The notes below the pieces were generated by a model. That model ran no database searches and was not told where the DNA came from. It worked only from the letters and a program-made list of their open reading frames with translations. DNA of 64,000 nucleotides from Flavobacterium sp. N2270 (GTDB lineage Bacteria; Bacteroidota; Bacteroidia; Flavobacteriales; Flavobacteriaceae), in assembly GCF_025947225.1 (NCBI RefSeq), contig NZ_CP110005.1:868001-932000 (forward strand), written 5' to 3'. This document shows, piece by piece, positions 43,301 to 51,917 of this stretch (position 1 is its first letter; each line of letters starts with the position of its first letter). The position numbers and the translations under genes were made by a program.

Positions 43301-44644
43301 TAATTGATTTTCACAAGTAGAACCTGGAGTAGTAGAACCTGCAATAATATTTGCAATTTCAGTTAAGTTAAATGAATAAACTGCGTCACAAAAATTACCT
43401 GTATTTATGTTTAAAATTTTAATATAAATAGTCTGTCCATCCGCACCAGAATAATTCGTTAAGTCTGAAATAGGAATGAAGTTATTTGATGTAATGTCAG
43501 CAGCTGTCTCAAAATAAAATACATCATAAATGACATCGTCAATTCCTAATGCAAATTCATTATTGATGGTAAGATCATAAATGTTTGTAGCTCCTCCAGA
43601 ATCACAAGTAGACAAATCACTCGGGTTGTTCACCATTAATGAGTTGAAAATAATTTCATCTGAAATGACACAACCTCCTTTTGTAACTTCTACATAATAC
43701 GTTCCGGGTTGAGTTACGGTATAAGTTGGGTTGGTTTCACCAGATATTGGAAAAGTATTTAAAAACCACTGATAATCATATGAACTATCTATAGTTGCGT
43801 CTAATAGAAAAGTATCTCCTGTACAAATGGTAGTGTCATTTCCAAGAGAGAAATCTCTTGTAAAATTTAAGGGACTTATAAATATTGCAGAGTCATAGTT
43901 TGTACTAATATAATCTCCAATTACTAATTTTAATCGATATGGATTAAGTGGTATTATACTGGCGCTTCCACTCATTGATATAGAATGACCTCTCATATTC
44001 AATGTTGATGCAGCAGGATTGGCTACATTGTATACGTCAAAATACGTTGGATTAGTTGAGCTACAAGAAGCATTATATATTTCGTCCTTAATAGTTGCTG
44101 TAGATATTGGGTTTGAAGTAGTAGGTACTAAAGCAATATTAGTTATAACTCCAGTATTAATGTTTGTAAGTTCAAATGCTACAATGTCTCTTGATAAACA
44201 TTGAAACTCACCATATTCATTTGAAGCAAATACAAAATCAAAATTAAATGAATTTGAATAGGTTGTAAATTCAAATTCTAAATAAGCCAAATCGACTAAT
44301 GCTCCTGTTGAACCACTATTTGTGTTGCTTAAATTTTGTAAAAAAGCATCAGTTCCACCTCCAGTTGCTGTTGTACCTAAGTTTGTTCCGGTGTAGGTTC
44401 CTTGAGTATTTGCTGCAATACCATTTCTAATTATTACACCTTCAGTTATTGGGAAAACAGATCCGTTCTGATTAAAATAAGCAACAGATTGACCAGACGA
44501 AAAAGATATGTTAGATGTTTCTACACAAGGATCGGTTACTAATACGTCAACAAGGTTATCTGCAGTTCTTGTATCATCAACAATAATTGTTTGAGAAAAT
44601 AAACTAGTAGATAATAATAGAATTAAATAATATATTTTTTTCAT
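40355..44644 (-). CDS. giant T9SS type B-sorted protein with choice-of-anchor L domain
   Basis: 1429 residues from MKKIYYLILLLSTSLFSQ (signal peptide); nine further upstream codons are open but add no sense. Residues about 20-270 match the choice-of-anchor L domain (FDFVFASNEYGEFQCLSRDI). The middle has many Ig-like repeats of about 80-100 residues with paired cysteines and recurring phrases such as LPTLTNGTYYTLSGGP. The C-terminus (YFTPNGDATNETWNIFDL ... STDYWFNVNY) is the gliding-motility-associated C-terminal, T9SS type B domain. Probably a cell-surface adhesin-like protein that leaves the cell by T9SS. Confidence 0.92.
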   Translation of the reverse strand: MKKIYYLILLLSTSLFSQTIIVDDTRTADNLVDVLVTDPCVETSNISFSSGQSVAYFNQNGSVFPITEGVIIRNGIAANTQGTYTGTNLGTTATGGGTDAFLQNLSNTNSGSTGALVDLAYLEFEFTTYSNSFNFDFVFASNEYGEFQCLSRDIVAFELTNINTGVITNIALVPTTSNPISTATIKDEIYNASCSSTNPTYFDVYNVANPAASTLNMRGHSISMSGSASIIPLNPYRLKLVIGDYISTNYDSAIFISPLNFTRDFSLGNDTTICTGDTFLLDATIDSSYDYQWFLNTFPISGETNPTYTVTQPGTYYVEVTKGGCVISDEIIFNSLMVNNPSDLSTCDSGGATNIYDLTINNEFALGIDDVIYDVFYFETAADITSNNFIPISDLTNYSGADGQTIYIKILNINTGNFCDAVYSFNLTEIANIIAGSTTPGSTCENQLTYDLSTHNTEVENGQTGTIITYYNNQTNAIAGTGAIGNIGTIPSGSTTYTFWFRIEDVTNPNCFDVTSVVVTVYPLPLVDTLTNIQECHSYFLPVITNGTYYLLSGGPTTPGQIQFNSGDEIDQGGTYYIFSGPDANGCTNESNFELYFVDEYVPILDNCGEFIVPNPPYGIGAFYTALGGPSGTGTLIPTGTTFTNNTQSSIVETIYYYAEVPTGTPCRDERFDINIHPIPLVDTPIDETRCNSYTLPPLTNGMYYTGSGGTGTNYPVGQVINTSETIYVYNTAPYIDVNGNPQVCDDQNSFQVNIIDPNIFGNIFACETYTLPLLSFGGYFDAPNGGGNPINQADPITSSQVVYFYANVTDASNCAEFLNYNITIYPQVPVDTIDDGNYCGEYILPTLTNGTYYTLSGGPTVPGQSTLSAGGIINLTGGISPGTYYIYNEIIHNNADGTTRTCFNEDPFTITISPFPDLYQYASSRPECNPYFLATPAVGAYYTEPDGPNGTGVLVDPNIEFTTTETFYFYYEDNVSGCRVDKRFQILFNGVNLPPIDDIVSCDSAMLDANLLNHLPPEGAQALYHIEFHLNDPTGPIIDPNTYVFNSTNTPTPQTICLYAVNDDGFLINCPDEQYFTVSILETPVLPSYAALNNQNYCGVYTLPALPVIPVVTTGTYTVNYYSQSGGNTANIINPSNYTFTNNSTSPETHIVWVYAETTIDGTVICSDEETFQFTVYPLLDLTIAGGIICVDANDPSVTISPLLLDSGLNPADFTVEWYLNGNLMGTGPTYLATTAGTYDVVTIKVLADNPPDCNYKPTTVLVEQSSAATATVSVSEPFDNVAVITINIENGIGTYIYQLDDGEFQTSNQFTNVSSGEHIITVRDIFGYCGDFILNATVINYPRYFTPNGDATNETWNIFDLAIDHPESIISIFDRYGKLIKQISPNGTGWDGTYNGKKLPSTDYWFNVNYIYEGQEKIFRAHFSLIR

Positions 44645-44720
44645 AGTGATTTCTTTGGGAGGAAAAATCAATTTAACTAAAATTAATAAACTTTGCTAAA
44701 TAAAGTAGAATAATAAAGCA

Positions 44721-44758
44721 AAAAAGTTTAGATATTTTGAAATATCTAAACTTTTTTA
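44721..44758 (-). terminator. terminator after lepA
   Basis: A 17-bp inverted repeat, AAAAAGTTTAGATATTT and its mirror, with a T run on the minus strand, about 25 bases past the lepA stop. Confidence 0.8.
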
Positions 44759-44781
44759 ACATTTATTACATGTAATCTAAT

Positions 44782-46578
44782 CTAATCGTTTAATTTTAAA
44801 ACAGCCATAAACGCTTCTTGTGGAATTTCAACATTTCCTACTTGACGCATTCGCTTTTTACCTTTTTTCTGTTTTTCTAAAAGTTTACGCTTACGAGAAA
44901 TATCTCCACCATAACATTTGGCAGTTACGTCTTTTCTTAATGCTTTTATCGTTTCACGAGCAATAATTTTGGCTCCAATAGCTGCTTGAATTGGAATGTC
45001 AAATTGTTGTCTTGGAATCAATTCTTTCAGTTTTTCACACATTTTCTTACCAATATAGTAAGCATTACTTTCGTGAATTAAAGCTGAAAGTGCATCAACA
45101 GATTGTGCGTTTAATAAAACATCTAGTTTTACTAATTTAGATTCGCGCATTCCAATAGGAGCATAGTCAAAAGAAGCATATCCTTTCGAAACGGTTTTTA
45201 ATCGATCATAAAAATCAAATACAATTTCTGCTAAAGGCATGTCGAAATTTAACTCAACACGTTCAGTAGTTAAATAAGTTTGATTGGTAATTACACCACG
45301 CTTTTCAATACATAAACTCATAACATTACCTACAAAATCAGCTTTGGTAATGATTGTAGCTTTAATGTATGGTTCCTCAACTCTATCTAATTTTGAAGGT
45401 TCAGGTAAATCAGAAGGATTATTAACAATTAAAACAGTATCTGGTTCTTTTTTTGTGTAAGCATGATATGAAACGTTAGGAACTGTTGTAATAACAGTCA
45501 TGTCAAATTCACGTTCTAAACGTTCTTGGATGATTTCCATGTGAAGCATTCCTAAAAATCCACAACGGAAACCAAATCCTAATGCTGCAGAACTTTCAGC
45601 AGTAAATACTAAAGAAGCATCATTCAATTGTAATTTTTCCATTGAAGCACGTAAATCTTCAAAATCTTCGGTGTCAACAGGATAAATTCCTGCAAATACC
45701 ATTGGTTTTACATCTTCAAAACCAGTAATCATATTTGTAGTTGGAGTTTTTGCATCTGTAATGGTATCACCAACTTTAACTTCTTTCGCTTCTTTAATTC
45801 CAGAAATTAAATAACCAACATCACCTGTAGAAATTTTGTCTTTAGGTACTTGGTTCAATTTTAAAGTCCCAACTTCATCAGCAAAATATTCATTGCCGGT
45901 TGCCATGAATTTAATTTTTTGCCCTTTTTTAATTTCACCATTAACAACACGAAATATTACTTCAATTCCTCTAAAAGGGTTGTAGTGCGAGTCAAAAATT
46001 AAGGCTTGTAAAGGTTCTTCTACATTTCCTTTTGGAGCAGGAACTTTTTCAATAATCGCTTCTAAAATTTTATCAACTCCAAAGCCTGTTTTACCAGAGG
46101 CATGAATAATATCTTCTAGTTTACATCCTAATAAATCAATTATATCATCACTAACTTCTTCAGGGTTTGCACTTGGTAAATCAACTTTGTTTAAAACTGG
46201 AATAATTTCCAAGTCATTTTCTAACGCTAAATATAAATTTGAAATTGTTTGTGCTTGTATACTTTGCGCTGCATCTACAATCAATAAAGCGCCTTCGCAA
46301 GCAGCAATAGAACGAGAAACTTCGTAAGAAAAATCTACGTGTCCTGGAGTGTCAATTAAATTTAAAATATAATCTTCACCATTATGTTTGTAATTCATTT
46401 GTATGGCGTGACTCTTAATGGTAATACCACGTTCACGCTCTAAATCCATATTGTCTAGCAATTGTGCTTTTTCTTCACGAGCAGTTACAGTTTGCGTTGC
46501 GCCTAATAATCTGTCAGCCAACGTACTTTTACCGTGGTCAATATGAGCTATAATACAAAAATTTCTAATGTTCTTCAT
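44782..46578 (-). CDS. lepA: elongation factor 4 (LepA GTPase)
   Basis: 598 residues. G-domain motifs [31 protein letters not shown] and LNKVDLPSA are intact; the rest gives domains II, III, V-like and the LepA-specific C-terminal domain (YADEV-like core and [18 protein letters not shown] end). EF4 binds ribosomes and can back-translocate tRNAs; it affects initiation and assembly. Length is normal. Its predicted promoter is 130 bases upstream, leaving a long leader that contains a repeat. Confidence 0.96.
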   Translation of the reverse strand: MKNIRNFCIIAHIDHGKSTLADRLLGATQTVTAREEKAQLLDNMDLERERGITIKSHAIQMNYKHNGEDYILNLIDTPGHVDFSYEVSRSIAACEGALLIVDAAQSIQAQTISNLYLALENDLEIIPVLNKVDLPSANPEEVSDDIIDLLGCKLEDIIHASGKTGFGVDKILEAIIEKVPAPKGNVEEPLQALIFDSHYNPFRGIEVIFRVVNGEIKKGQKIKFMATGNEYFADEVGTLKLNQVPKDKISTGDVGYLISGIKEAKEVKVGDTITDAKTPTTNMITGFEDVKPMVFAGIYPVDTEDFEDLRASMEKLQLNDASLVFTAESSAALGFGFRCGFLGMLHMEIIQERLEREFDMTVITTVPNVSYHAYTKKEPDTVLIVNNPSDLPEPSKLDRVEEPYIKATIITKADFVGNVMSLCIEKRGVITNQTYLTTERVELNFDMPLAEIVFDFYDRLKTVSKGYASFDYAPIGMRESKLVKLDVLLNAQSVDALSALIHESNAYYIGKKMCEKLKELIPRQQFDIPIQAAIGAKIIARETIKALRKDVTAKCYGGDISRKRKLLEKQKKGKKRMRQVGNVEIPQEAFMAVLKLND

Positions 46579-46590
46579 TCTTCATTTATT

Positions 46591-46690
46591 TGGGCGTTAC
46601 CTCCTCTTCGTTACGGTCAGGCTTTTCGCTATATCTTTTGTTTCATTTCATTACACAAAAGGATGTCGCTTCAATCCTTAACGCTTTTCA
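46591..46690. repeat. imperfect inverted repeat in the lepA leader
   Basis: GCGTTA at 46594-46599 pairs with TAACGC at 46679-46684, and CTTTTGT at 46635-46641 pairs with ACAAAAG at 46655-46661. Much more GC- and structure-rich than the spacers around it. From memory, elements of the form GGGCGTTAC...GGCTTTTCGCT...CAAAAGGAT...TAACGC recur in Flavobacteriaceae spacers. Confidence 0.6.
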
Positions 46691-46710
46691 ATATAGTAAC
46701 ATATAATCTG

Positions 46711-46718
46711 CAAATATA
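46711..46718 (-). promoter_or_regulatory. TAnnTTTG promoter box for lepA
   Basis: Minus-strand TATATTTG, upstream of the repeat, giving a leader of about 125 bases that includes the inverted repeat. Confidence 0.5.
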
Positions 46719-46816
46719 ATTCAAAGTTTTGGATTGTTATAGTAAGAAATGGGTTTCTTGAAGTTAGAATTCATAGAAATCAACATTCAAAAAAGTGACA
46801 ATCAAAAATCTTATTG

Positions 46817-46824
46817 TATTTTTG
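46817..46824 (+). promoter_or_regulatory. TAnnTTTG promoter box for dusB
   Basis: TATTTTTG, 18 bases before the ATG at 46843. Its position inside the upstream open frame argues for the later start. Confidence 0.55.
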
Positions 46825-46842
46825 CAAAAAAAAACACAATTA

Positions 46843-47841
46843 ATGCCAAAAATTGGAAACATAGAATTACCCGATTTTCCTTTACTATTAGCGCCAATGG
46901 AAGACGTGAGTGATCCGCCATTTCGTAGACTTTGTAAATTGCATGGGGCAGATTTAATGTATTCTGAATTTATTTCTTCAGAAGGGTTAATTCGCGATGC
47001 TATGAAAAGTAAAAAGAAACTGGATATTTTTGATTACGAACGACCAGTTGGAATTCAAATTTTTGGAGGAGATGAAGAAGCCATGGAAATGTCTGCTAAA
47101 ATTGTTGAAACGGTTCAGCCCGATTTAGTAGATATTAATTTTGGTTGTCCTGTAAAAAAAGTTGTTTGTAAAGGAGCAGGAGCAGGGGTTTTAAAAGATG
47201 TAGATTTAATGGTGCGTTTAACTAAAGCCGTTATTAAAGGAACAAGTCTTCCAGTTACTGTAAAAACGCGTTTAGGCTGGGATGAAAATTCTATAAATAT
47301 TGATGAGGTTGCAGAGCGTTTACAAGATATTGGAGTACAAGCATTAACTGTTCATGCAAGAACAAGAGCGCAAATGTATAAAGGGCATTCAGATTGGTCT
47401 CACATAGCTCGCGTTAAAAATAATCCAAGAATTACTATGCCTATTTTTGGTAATGGAGATATTGATTCGCCAGAAAAAGCATTAGAATATAAAAATAAGT
47501 TTGGTCTTGACGGAATGATGATTGGCCGAGCGGCAATTGGATATCCATGGATATTTAATGAAATAAAACATTATTTTAATACCGGCGAAATTTTAGCTCC
47601 ACCATCAATGGCAGATAGAATTGATGCTGCAAAAAATCATTTAATTTGGTCTGTAGAATGGAAAAATGAGCGAGTGGGAATTGTAGAAATGAGAAGACAT
47701 TATACAAACTACTTTAAAGGAATTCACAGTTTTAAAGAATATAAACAACGATTAGTAACAACTGATGATTTAGAAGGGTTGTTCAAAATCTTTGACGAAA
47801 TAGCAGATGTGTATTCAAATTATGAATTTGATGTGAAATAA
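46843..47841 (+). CDS. dusB: tRNA dihydrouridine synthase
   Basis: 332 residues from MPKIGNIELPDFPLLLAPME; sixteen further upstream codons are open but contain the promoter box. FMN-binding TIM barrel marks: LAPMEDVSDPPFRRLC, DINFGCPVKKVVCKGAGAG (with the catalytic Cys), TVKTRLGWDE, TVHARTRAQMYKGHSDW and FGNGDIDSPEKA. It reduces specific uridines in tRNA to dihydrouridine; DusB is the ancestral bacterial type, and the exact positions are inferred from family only. Confidence 0.94.
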   Translation: MPKIGNIELPDFPLLLAPMEDVSDPPFRRLCKLHGADLMYSEFISSEGLIRDAMKSKKKLDIFDYERPVGIQIFGGDEEAMEMSAKIVETVQPDLVDINFGCPVKKVVCKGAGAGVLKDVDLMVRLTKAVIKGTSLPVTVKTRLGWDENSINIDEVAERLQDIGVQALTVHARTRAQMYKGHSDWSHIARVKNNPRITMPIFGNGDIDSPEKALEYKNKFGLDGMMIGRAAIGYPWIFNEIKHYFNTGEILAPPSMADRIDAAKNHLIWSVEWKNERVGIVEMRRHYTNYFKGIHSFKEYKQRLVTTDDLEGLFKIFDEIADVYSNYEFDVK

Positions 47842-47868
47842 AAAAACCCAGCTTTTGCTGGGTTTTTT
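47841..47868. terminator. bidirectional terminator between dusB and the cold-shock gene
   Basis: Stem of 12 bp, AAAAAACCCAGC / GCTGGGTTTTTT, loop TTTT. The left arm begins at the dusB stop. Confidence 0.85.
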
Positions 47869-47887
47869 GTGGTAATCAAAATCTTTA

Positions 47888-48088
47888 TTAGTCTTCGATA
47901 ACTACTACTTGAGCAGCAACGATACCTTTTCTTCCTTCTTCTTCTTCGAACTGTACTTTATCACCTTCGTTTAAAGAATCAACTCTTAATCCTGTAGCGT
48001 GTACAAAAATATCTTTACCTGTTTCGTCATTAGTAATAAATCCGAAACCTTTTTCTTCATTGAAGAACTTAACTGTGCCTGTAGCCAT
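47888..48088 (-). CDS. cold-shock domain protein
   Basis: 66 residues from MATGTVKFFNEEKGFGF; nineteen upstream open codons belong to the leader. It has both RNA-binding motifs (KGFGFI and DIFVHA). It binds single-stranded RNA as a chaperone. The central segment NEGDKVQFEEEEGRKG is more acidic than in CspA. The promoter box lies about 30 bases upstream, so the leader is short compared with classical cold-shock genes. Confidence 0.95.
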   Translation of the reverse strand: MATGTVKFFNEEKGFGFITNDETGKDIFVHATGLRVDSLNEGDKVQFEEEEGRKGIVAAQVVVIED

Positions 48089-48117
48089 TTTGTAATATAA
48101 AATAATTAATAATGCGC

Positions 48118-48125
48118 CAAAGATA
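48118..48125 (-). promoter_or_regulatory. TAnnTTTG promoter box for the cold-shock gene
   Basis: Minus-strand TATCTTTG, about 30 bases upstream of the ATG at 48088. Confidence 0.55.
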
Positions 48126-48174
48126 TACTTATTTTCTAAAAACACATAACTGAAACGACATTTTATTTATAAAA

Positions 48175-48408
48175 TTATTGATTTTCAATGTTTTCGTCTT
48201 TTTTTTGGTAAGTTTTAAACATATAATCTTTAGCGTTTTTTGTTCTATATCTGTGGTAAATAAATACCGGCATTAAAACTAAAGCCATAATCAAAATTCC
48301 TATTCCTACCCATTTGTCACCTTCAATATTACCTTGATTTTTATGAAAATAACCATAAGAAACAAAACCAATAACAGCAAGAACAAGTAATCTGATTAAA
48401 TACTTCAT
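48175..48408 (-). CDS. small membrane protein of unknown function, 77 residues
   Basis: Two hydrophobic segments (about residues 3-20 and 33-51: LIRLLVLAVIGFVSYGYF and WVGIGILIMALVLMPVFIY), then a basic cytoplasmic-type tail (HRYRTKNAKDYMFKTYQKK). No family recognised. It starts 2 bases after the aspS stop and is probably cotranscribed with it. Confidence 0.75.
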   Translation of the reverse strand: MKYLIRLLVLAVIGFVSYGYFHKNQGNIEGDKWVGIGILIMALVLMPVFIYHRYRTKNAKDYMFKTYQKKDENIENQ

Positions 48409-48410
48409 TG

Positions 48411-50165
48411 TTAATTTTTTATATTCAATTGAATGTGTAATTCGTCCAGTTGTTTGTTGTCAATTTTAGATGGTGCGTCAATCATTACATCTCTTCCAGA
48501 ATTATTTTTTGGAAAAGCAATAAAATCACGAATGGTTTCTTGTCCGCCTAAAATTGAAACTAATCTATCTAAACCAAATGCTAAACCTCCATGTGGTGGC
48601 GCTCCATATTCGAAGGCGTTTAATAAGAATCCAAATTGTGCCAATGCTTCTTCTTTGCTAAATCCTAATAAATCAAACATTCTGGACTGTAATTCTCTAT
48701 CGTGAATACGAATAGAACCTCCGCCAATTTCATTTCCGTTTAAAACCATGTCGTAAGCATTTGCTCTTACTTTTCCTGGTTCTGTTTCAATTAATTTAAT
48801 ATCTTCTGGTTTAGGAGAAGTAAAAGGATGGTGCATTGCGTGATAACGTCCACTTTCTTCATCCCATTCTAATAAAGGAAAGTCTACAACCCATAAAGGA
48901 GCAAAATCATCAGCTTTACGTAATCCTAATCGTGTTGCTAGCTCCATACGAAGTGCAGAAAGTTGTGCACGTGTTTTATCAGCAGGTCCAGAAAGTACTA
49001 AAATTAAATCTCCAGCTTTAGCATTGGTAGCTTCAGCCCATTGCTGCAAATCTTCTTGATCATAAAATTTATCTACTGATGATTTAAAAGTTCCATCAGC
49101 TTCGCATTTCACATAAACCATTCCTAGAGCACCAACTTGAGGGCGTTTTACCCAATCAATCAAAGCGTCAATTTCTTTTCTTGAGTACGATGCGCAACCT
49201 GGTACAGCAATTCCAACCACTAATTCAGCAGCATTAAATACTGGGAATTCTTTGTGTTGAGCAACTGCATTCAACTCACCAAATTTCATGTCAAAACGAA
49301 TATCTGGTTTGTCGTTACCGTATGTTTTCATGGCATAGTCGTAAGTAATTCTAGGAAACTTATCTACTTCTACACCTTTAATTTCTTTTAATAAATGGCG
49401 TGTTAAGTTTTCGAAAATATTTAAAATATCTTCTTGCTCTACGAAAGCCATTTCACAGTCAATTTGTGTAAACTCAGGTTGTCTGTCTGCGCGTAAATCT
49501 TCATCACGGAAACATTTCACAATTTGGAAATATTTATCCATTCCGCCAACCATCAACAATTGCTTGAACGTTTGTGGCGATTGTGGAAGTGCATAAAACT
49601 GACCTTCATTCATTCTACTTGGCACTACAAAGTCACGAGCACCTTCTGGTGTAGATTTAATTAAGTAAGGTGTTTCAATCTCGCAAAAACCTTCATCAGA
49701 AAGAAATTTACGGACTTCCATGCTTACTTTATGACGGAAAATTAAATTGTTTTTTACCGGATTTCTACGAATGTCTAAATAACGATATTTCATTCGAATG
49801 TCTTCACCACCATCAGTTTCATCTTCAATTGTAAAAGGAGGAAGAAGCGCTTCGTTTAGAATAGTAAGTTCAGAAACTAAAATTTCTATTTCACCTGTCG
49901 GCATGTTAGGGTTTTTAGATTCTCTTTCGATAACAGTTCCTTTTACCTGAATTACAAATTCTCTTCCTAATGATTTTGCTTTTTCAATAACCGTTTTGTC
50001 AGTTCTTTGTTCGTCAAAAATTAATTGAGTTATTCCATAGCGATCTCTTAAATCGACCCAAATCATGAATCCTTTATCACGTGATTTTTGAACCCAACCT
50101 GCAAGGGTTACTTCTGTATTAATGTGTGAAGCGTTTAAAGCTCCGCATGAATGACTTCTGTACAT
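48411..50165 (-). CDS. aspS: aspartate-tRNA ligase
   Basis: 584 residues from [14 protein letters not shown]; the frame is open 21 codons upstream but the start fits the family. Order: anticodon-binding OB fold ([20 protein letters not shown]), class II catalytic domain with motif 2 ([18 protein letters not shown]), a GAD insertion of the bacterial type (about 290-420), and motif 3 ([13 protein letters not shown]). It charges tRNA-Asp. Whether it is discriminating cannot be read with certainty. Confidence 0.96.
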   Translation of the reverse strand: MYRSHSCGALNASHINTEVTLAGWVQKSRDKGFMIWVDLRDRYGITQLIFDEQRTDKTVIEKAKSLGREFVIQVKGTVIERESKNPNMPTGEIEILVSELTILNEALLPPFTIEDETDGGEDIRMKYRYLDIRRNPVKNNLIFRHKVSMEVRKFLSDEGFCEIETPYLIKSTPEGARDFVVPSRMNEGQFYALPQSPQTFKQLLMVGGMDKYFQIVKCFRDEDLRADRQPEFTQIDCEMAFVEQEDILNIFENLTRHLLKEIKGVEVDKFPRITYDYAMKTYGNDKPDIRFDMKFGELNAVAQHKEFPVFNAAELVVGIAVPGCASYSRKEIDALIDWVKRPQVGALGMVYVKCEADGTFKSSVDKFYDQEDLQQWAEATNAKAGDLILVLSGPADKTRAQLSALRMELATRLGLRKADDFAPLWVVDFPLLEWDEESGRYHAMHHPFTSPKPEDIKLIETEPGKVRANAYDMVLNGNEIGGGSIRIHDRELQSRMFDLLGFSKEEALAQFGFLLNAFEYGAPPHGGLAFGLDRLVSILGGQETIRDFIAFPKNNSGRDVMIDAPSKIDNKQLDELHIQLNIKN

Positions 50166-50213
50166 TGGAAAATTGTTTTTTATTTCATACTGTTCGACCA
50201 CAGGTCTCGGGTG

Positions 50214-50221
50214 CAAAAGTA
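50214..50221 (-). promoter_or_regulatory. TAnnTTTG promoter box for aspS
   Basis: Minus-strand TACTTTTG, about 48 bases upstream of the aspS ATG at 50165; it overlaps the start of the longer open frame, arguing against the upstream start. Confidence 0.5.
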
Positions 50222-50333
50222 CTAACAAAATTTAATTTTAATAGTTTAATCTAATTATTATCCTTTAAAGATTAACCTTTTTTTAATTTTATTTTCAAAT
50301 AATTAAATAACTTTACGAAAAACTTATAAAACT

Positions 50334-51335
50334 ATGAAGAAAATAATCTACTTATTATTGCTTTCGTCTTTTGTATCTTTTAGTCAAACTGAAAAGAAAA
50401 GCAAAGTAACGTTTACTGCTAAAATTGAAAATAGAAATAGCGACACTTTAAAAATCTATGGTCCAAATCGTTTTGTAGAAGTTATTCCAATAAAAAATGG
50501 TGTTTTTAAAGCTACTTTTGAAACTACAGATGGACTTCATCAATTTTCAGACGGTAAAGAATCATCGTTATTATTTTTAAAAGATGGGGACGACTTAAAA
50601 TTGACAATGAATGCAAAAGAGTTTGATGAGACTATAGTTTATAAAGGAAAAGGAGCAGAAGAGAGTAATTACCTTGCCCAAAAGGCATTAACAGATGAAA
50701 AGTTTGAAATGTCTTTAGAAGAATTAATGGCAAAAGATGAAGCTACATTTAAGGCGGCTTTAGCTGATAAAAAAGGGAAAGATTTAGCGGCTTTAGAGAG
50801 TAAAGGTTTAAATAAAAAATTAGTTGAAGCAATAAAACCTGTTATTGCACAGGAAGAAATGATGTTGACTCAGTTTTTTAATCAAAAAAAGGTTGCTGCT
50901 AAATTAGTTGGAACTCCATCACCTACATTTAATTATGAGAATCATAAAGGAGGGAAAACATCATTAGAAAGTTTAAAAGGGAAATATGTTTACATTGATG
51001 TTTGGGCAACTTGGTGCGGTCCATGTATAGCTGAAATTCCACATTTAAAGAAAGTTGAAGAAGCGTATCATGCTAATAATATTGAATTTGTAAGTATTTC
51101 TATTGACAAAGTAAAAGACCATGAGAAATGGGTAAAGTTTGTTACAAATAAAGAATTAGGTGGAATACAGTTATTCGCAGATAACGACTGGAACTCACAA
51201 TTTGTAAAGGAATATCAAATCAATGGTATTCCAAGATTTATTCTTGTTGGGCCAAATGGAGAAATTGTTAATGCTGACGCTCCAAGACCATCATCACCAT
51301 CATTAGTAGAATTGTTAGATTCTTTATTGAAATAG
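50334..51335 (+). CDS. TlpA-like thioredoxin-fold protein with N-terminal DUF4369-like domain
   Basis: 333 residues with a signal peptide (MKKIIYLLLLSSFVSFSQ). Residues about 20-115 resemble DUF4369 (KVTFTAKIENRNSDTLKIYG). A helical stretch follows, then a thioredoxin domain from about 195 with the redox site WATWCGPCIAEIP (Cys228 and Cys231) and cis-proline in NGIPRFILVGPNGE. Acts in the periplasm as a thiol-disulfide reductase, possibly in cytochrome c maturation or redox repair. Stands alone with its own terminator. Confidence 0.91.
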   Translation: MKKIIYLLLLSSFVSFSQTEKKSKVTFTAKIENRNSDTLKIYGPNRFVEVIPIKNGVFKATFETTDGLHQFSDGKESSLLFLKDGDDLKLTMNAKEFDETIVYKGKGAEESNYLAQKALTDEKFEMSLEELMAKDEATFKAALADKKGKDLAALESKGLNKKLVEAIKPVIAQEEMMLTQFFNQKKVAAKLVGTPSPTFNYENHKGGKTSLESLKGKYVYIDVWATWCGPCIAEIPHLKKVEEAYHANNIEFVSISIDKVKDHEKWVKFVTNKELGGIQLFADNDWNSQFVKEYQINGIPRFILVGPNGEIVNADAPRPSSPSLVELLDSLLK

Positions 51336-51368
51336 TTAGTTGTTCTAATTAAAATATGTATTTTTTTT

Positions 51369-51396
51369 AAGCCAACACAATGTGTTGGCTTTTTTT
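51369..51396 (+). terminator. terminator after the TlpA-like gene
   Basis: Stem AAGCCAACAC / GTGTTGGCTT with a 3-base loop and T run. Confidence 0.82.
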
Positions 51397-51465
51397 CTAA
51401 TGTTAAGTTTTTACTCAATGTTACCAAATTGTTAAGAGAAAGTTTTTTTATTGTAAATAAATTTA

Positions 51466-51473
51466 TATATTTG
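51466..51473 (+). promoter_or_regulatory. TAnnTTTG promoter box for the MORN-like gene
   Basis: TATATTTG, 33 bases before the ATG at 51507. Confidence 0.5.
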
Positions 51474-51506
51474 ATATTATATAATTAATTAAAACATAAA
51501 GAAAAT

Positions 51507-51851
51507 ATGAAAAAGATAATTTTAGTAGCGGCATTATTGGTTTCGGGAATGTTTTTTGCACAAGAAATTAAACCAAAATTTGAAGTAGTAGATAATATGG
51601 TAAAAGCAACTTACTATTTTGACAATGGTCAGGTTAGTCAAGAAGGCTTTTATTTAGATGGGAAGTTACATGGTAAGTGGATTTCATATACTGAAGCTGG
51701 AACAAAACAAACAATGGGTGAGTATGAAAGTGGTGCTAAAGTTGGGAAATGGTTTTTTTGGAATGAGAATTCATTAAGTGAAGTTGATTTTTCTAAAAGT
51801 AAAATGGAGTCGGTTAAAAAATGGTCTCAAGATGCTTTGGTAAATAACTAA
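51507..51851 (+). CDS. secreted MORN-repeat-like (YwqK-type) small protein
   Basis: 114 residues with a signal peptide (MKKIILVAALLVSGMFFAQ). The mature part has two or three MORN-variant repeats with the pattern G-x-x-x-G-K-W (FYLDGKLHGKWISYTEAG; YESGAKVGKWFFWNEN). Such repeats also occur in proteins annotated as YwqK antitoxins, but no toxin gene lies beside it, so a toxin-antitoxin role is not supported. Probably periplasmic or outer-membrane associated. Confidence 0.83.
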   Translation: MKKIILVAALLVSGMFFAQEIKPKFEVVDNMVKATYYFDNGQVSQEGFYLDGKLHGKWISYTEAGTKQTMGEYESGAKVGKWFFWNENSLSEVDFSKSKMESVKKWSQDALVNN

Positions 51852-51867
51852 AGAAAATAATAAAAGT

Positions 51868-51900
51868 AAAAAGCTCCTAATTTAATTAGGAGCTTTTTTT
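51868..51900. terminator. bidirectional terminator between the MORN-like gene and the RND operon
   Basis: Stem of 14 bp, AAAAAGCTCCTAAT / ATTAGGAGCTTTTT, loop TTA, A and T tails on both sides. Confidence 0.85.
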
Positions 51901-51917
51901 ATGATTCAATTTAATTT

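Noticed and set aside
51507..51851. A toxin-antitoxin system based on the YwqK-like repeats
   Set aside because: The protein has a signal peptide and no toxin-like partner gene adjoins it.
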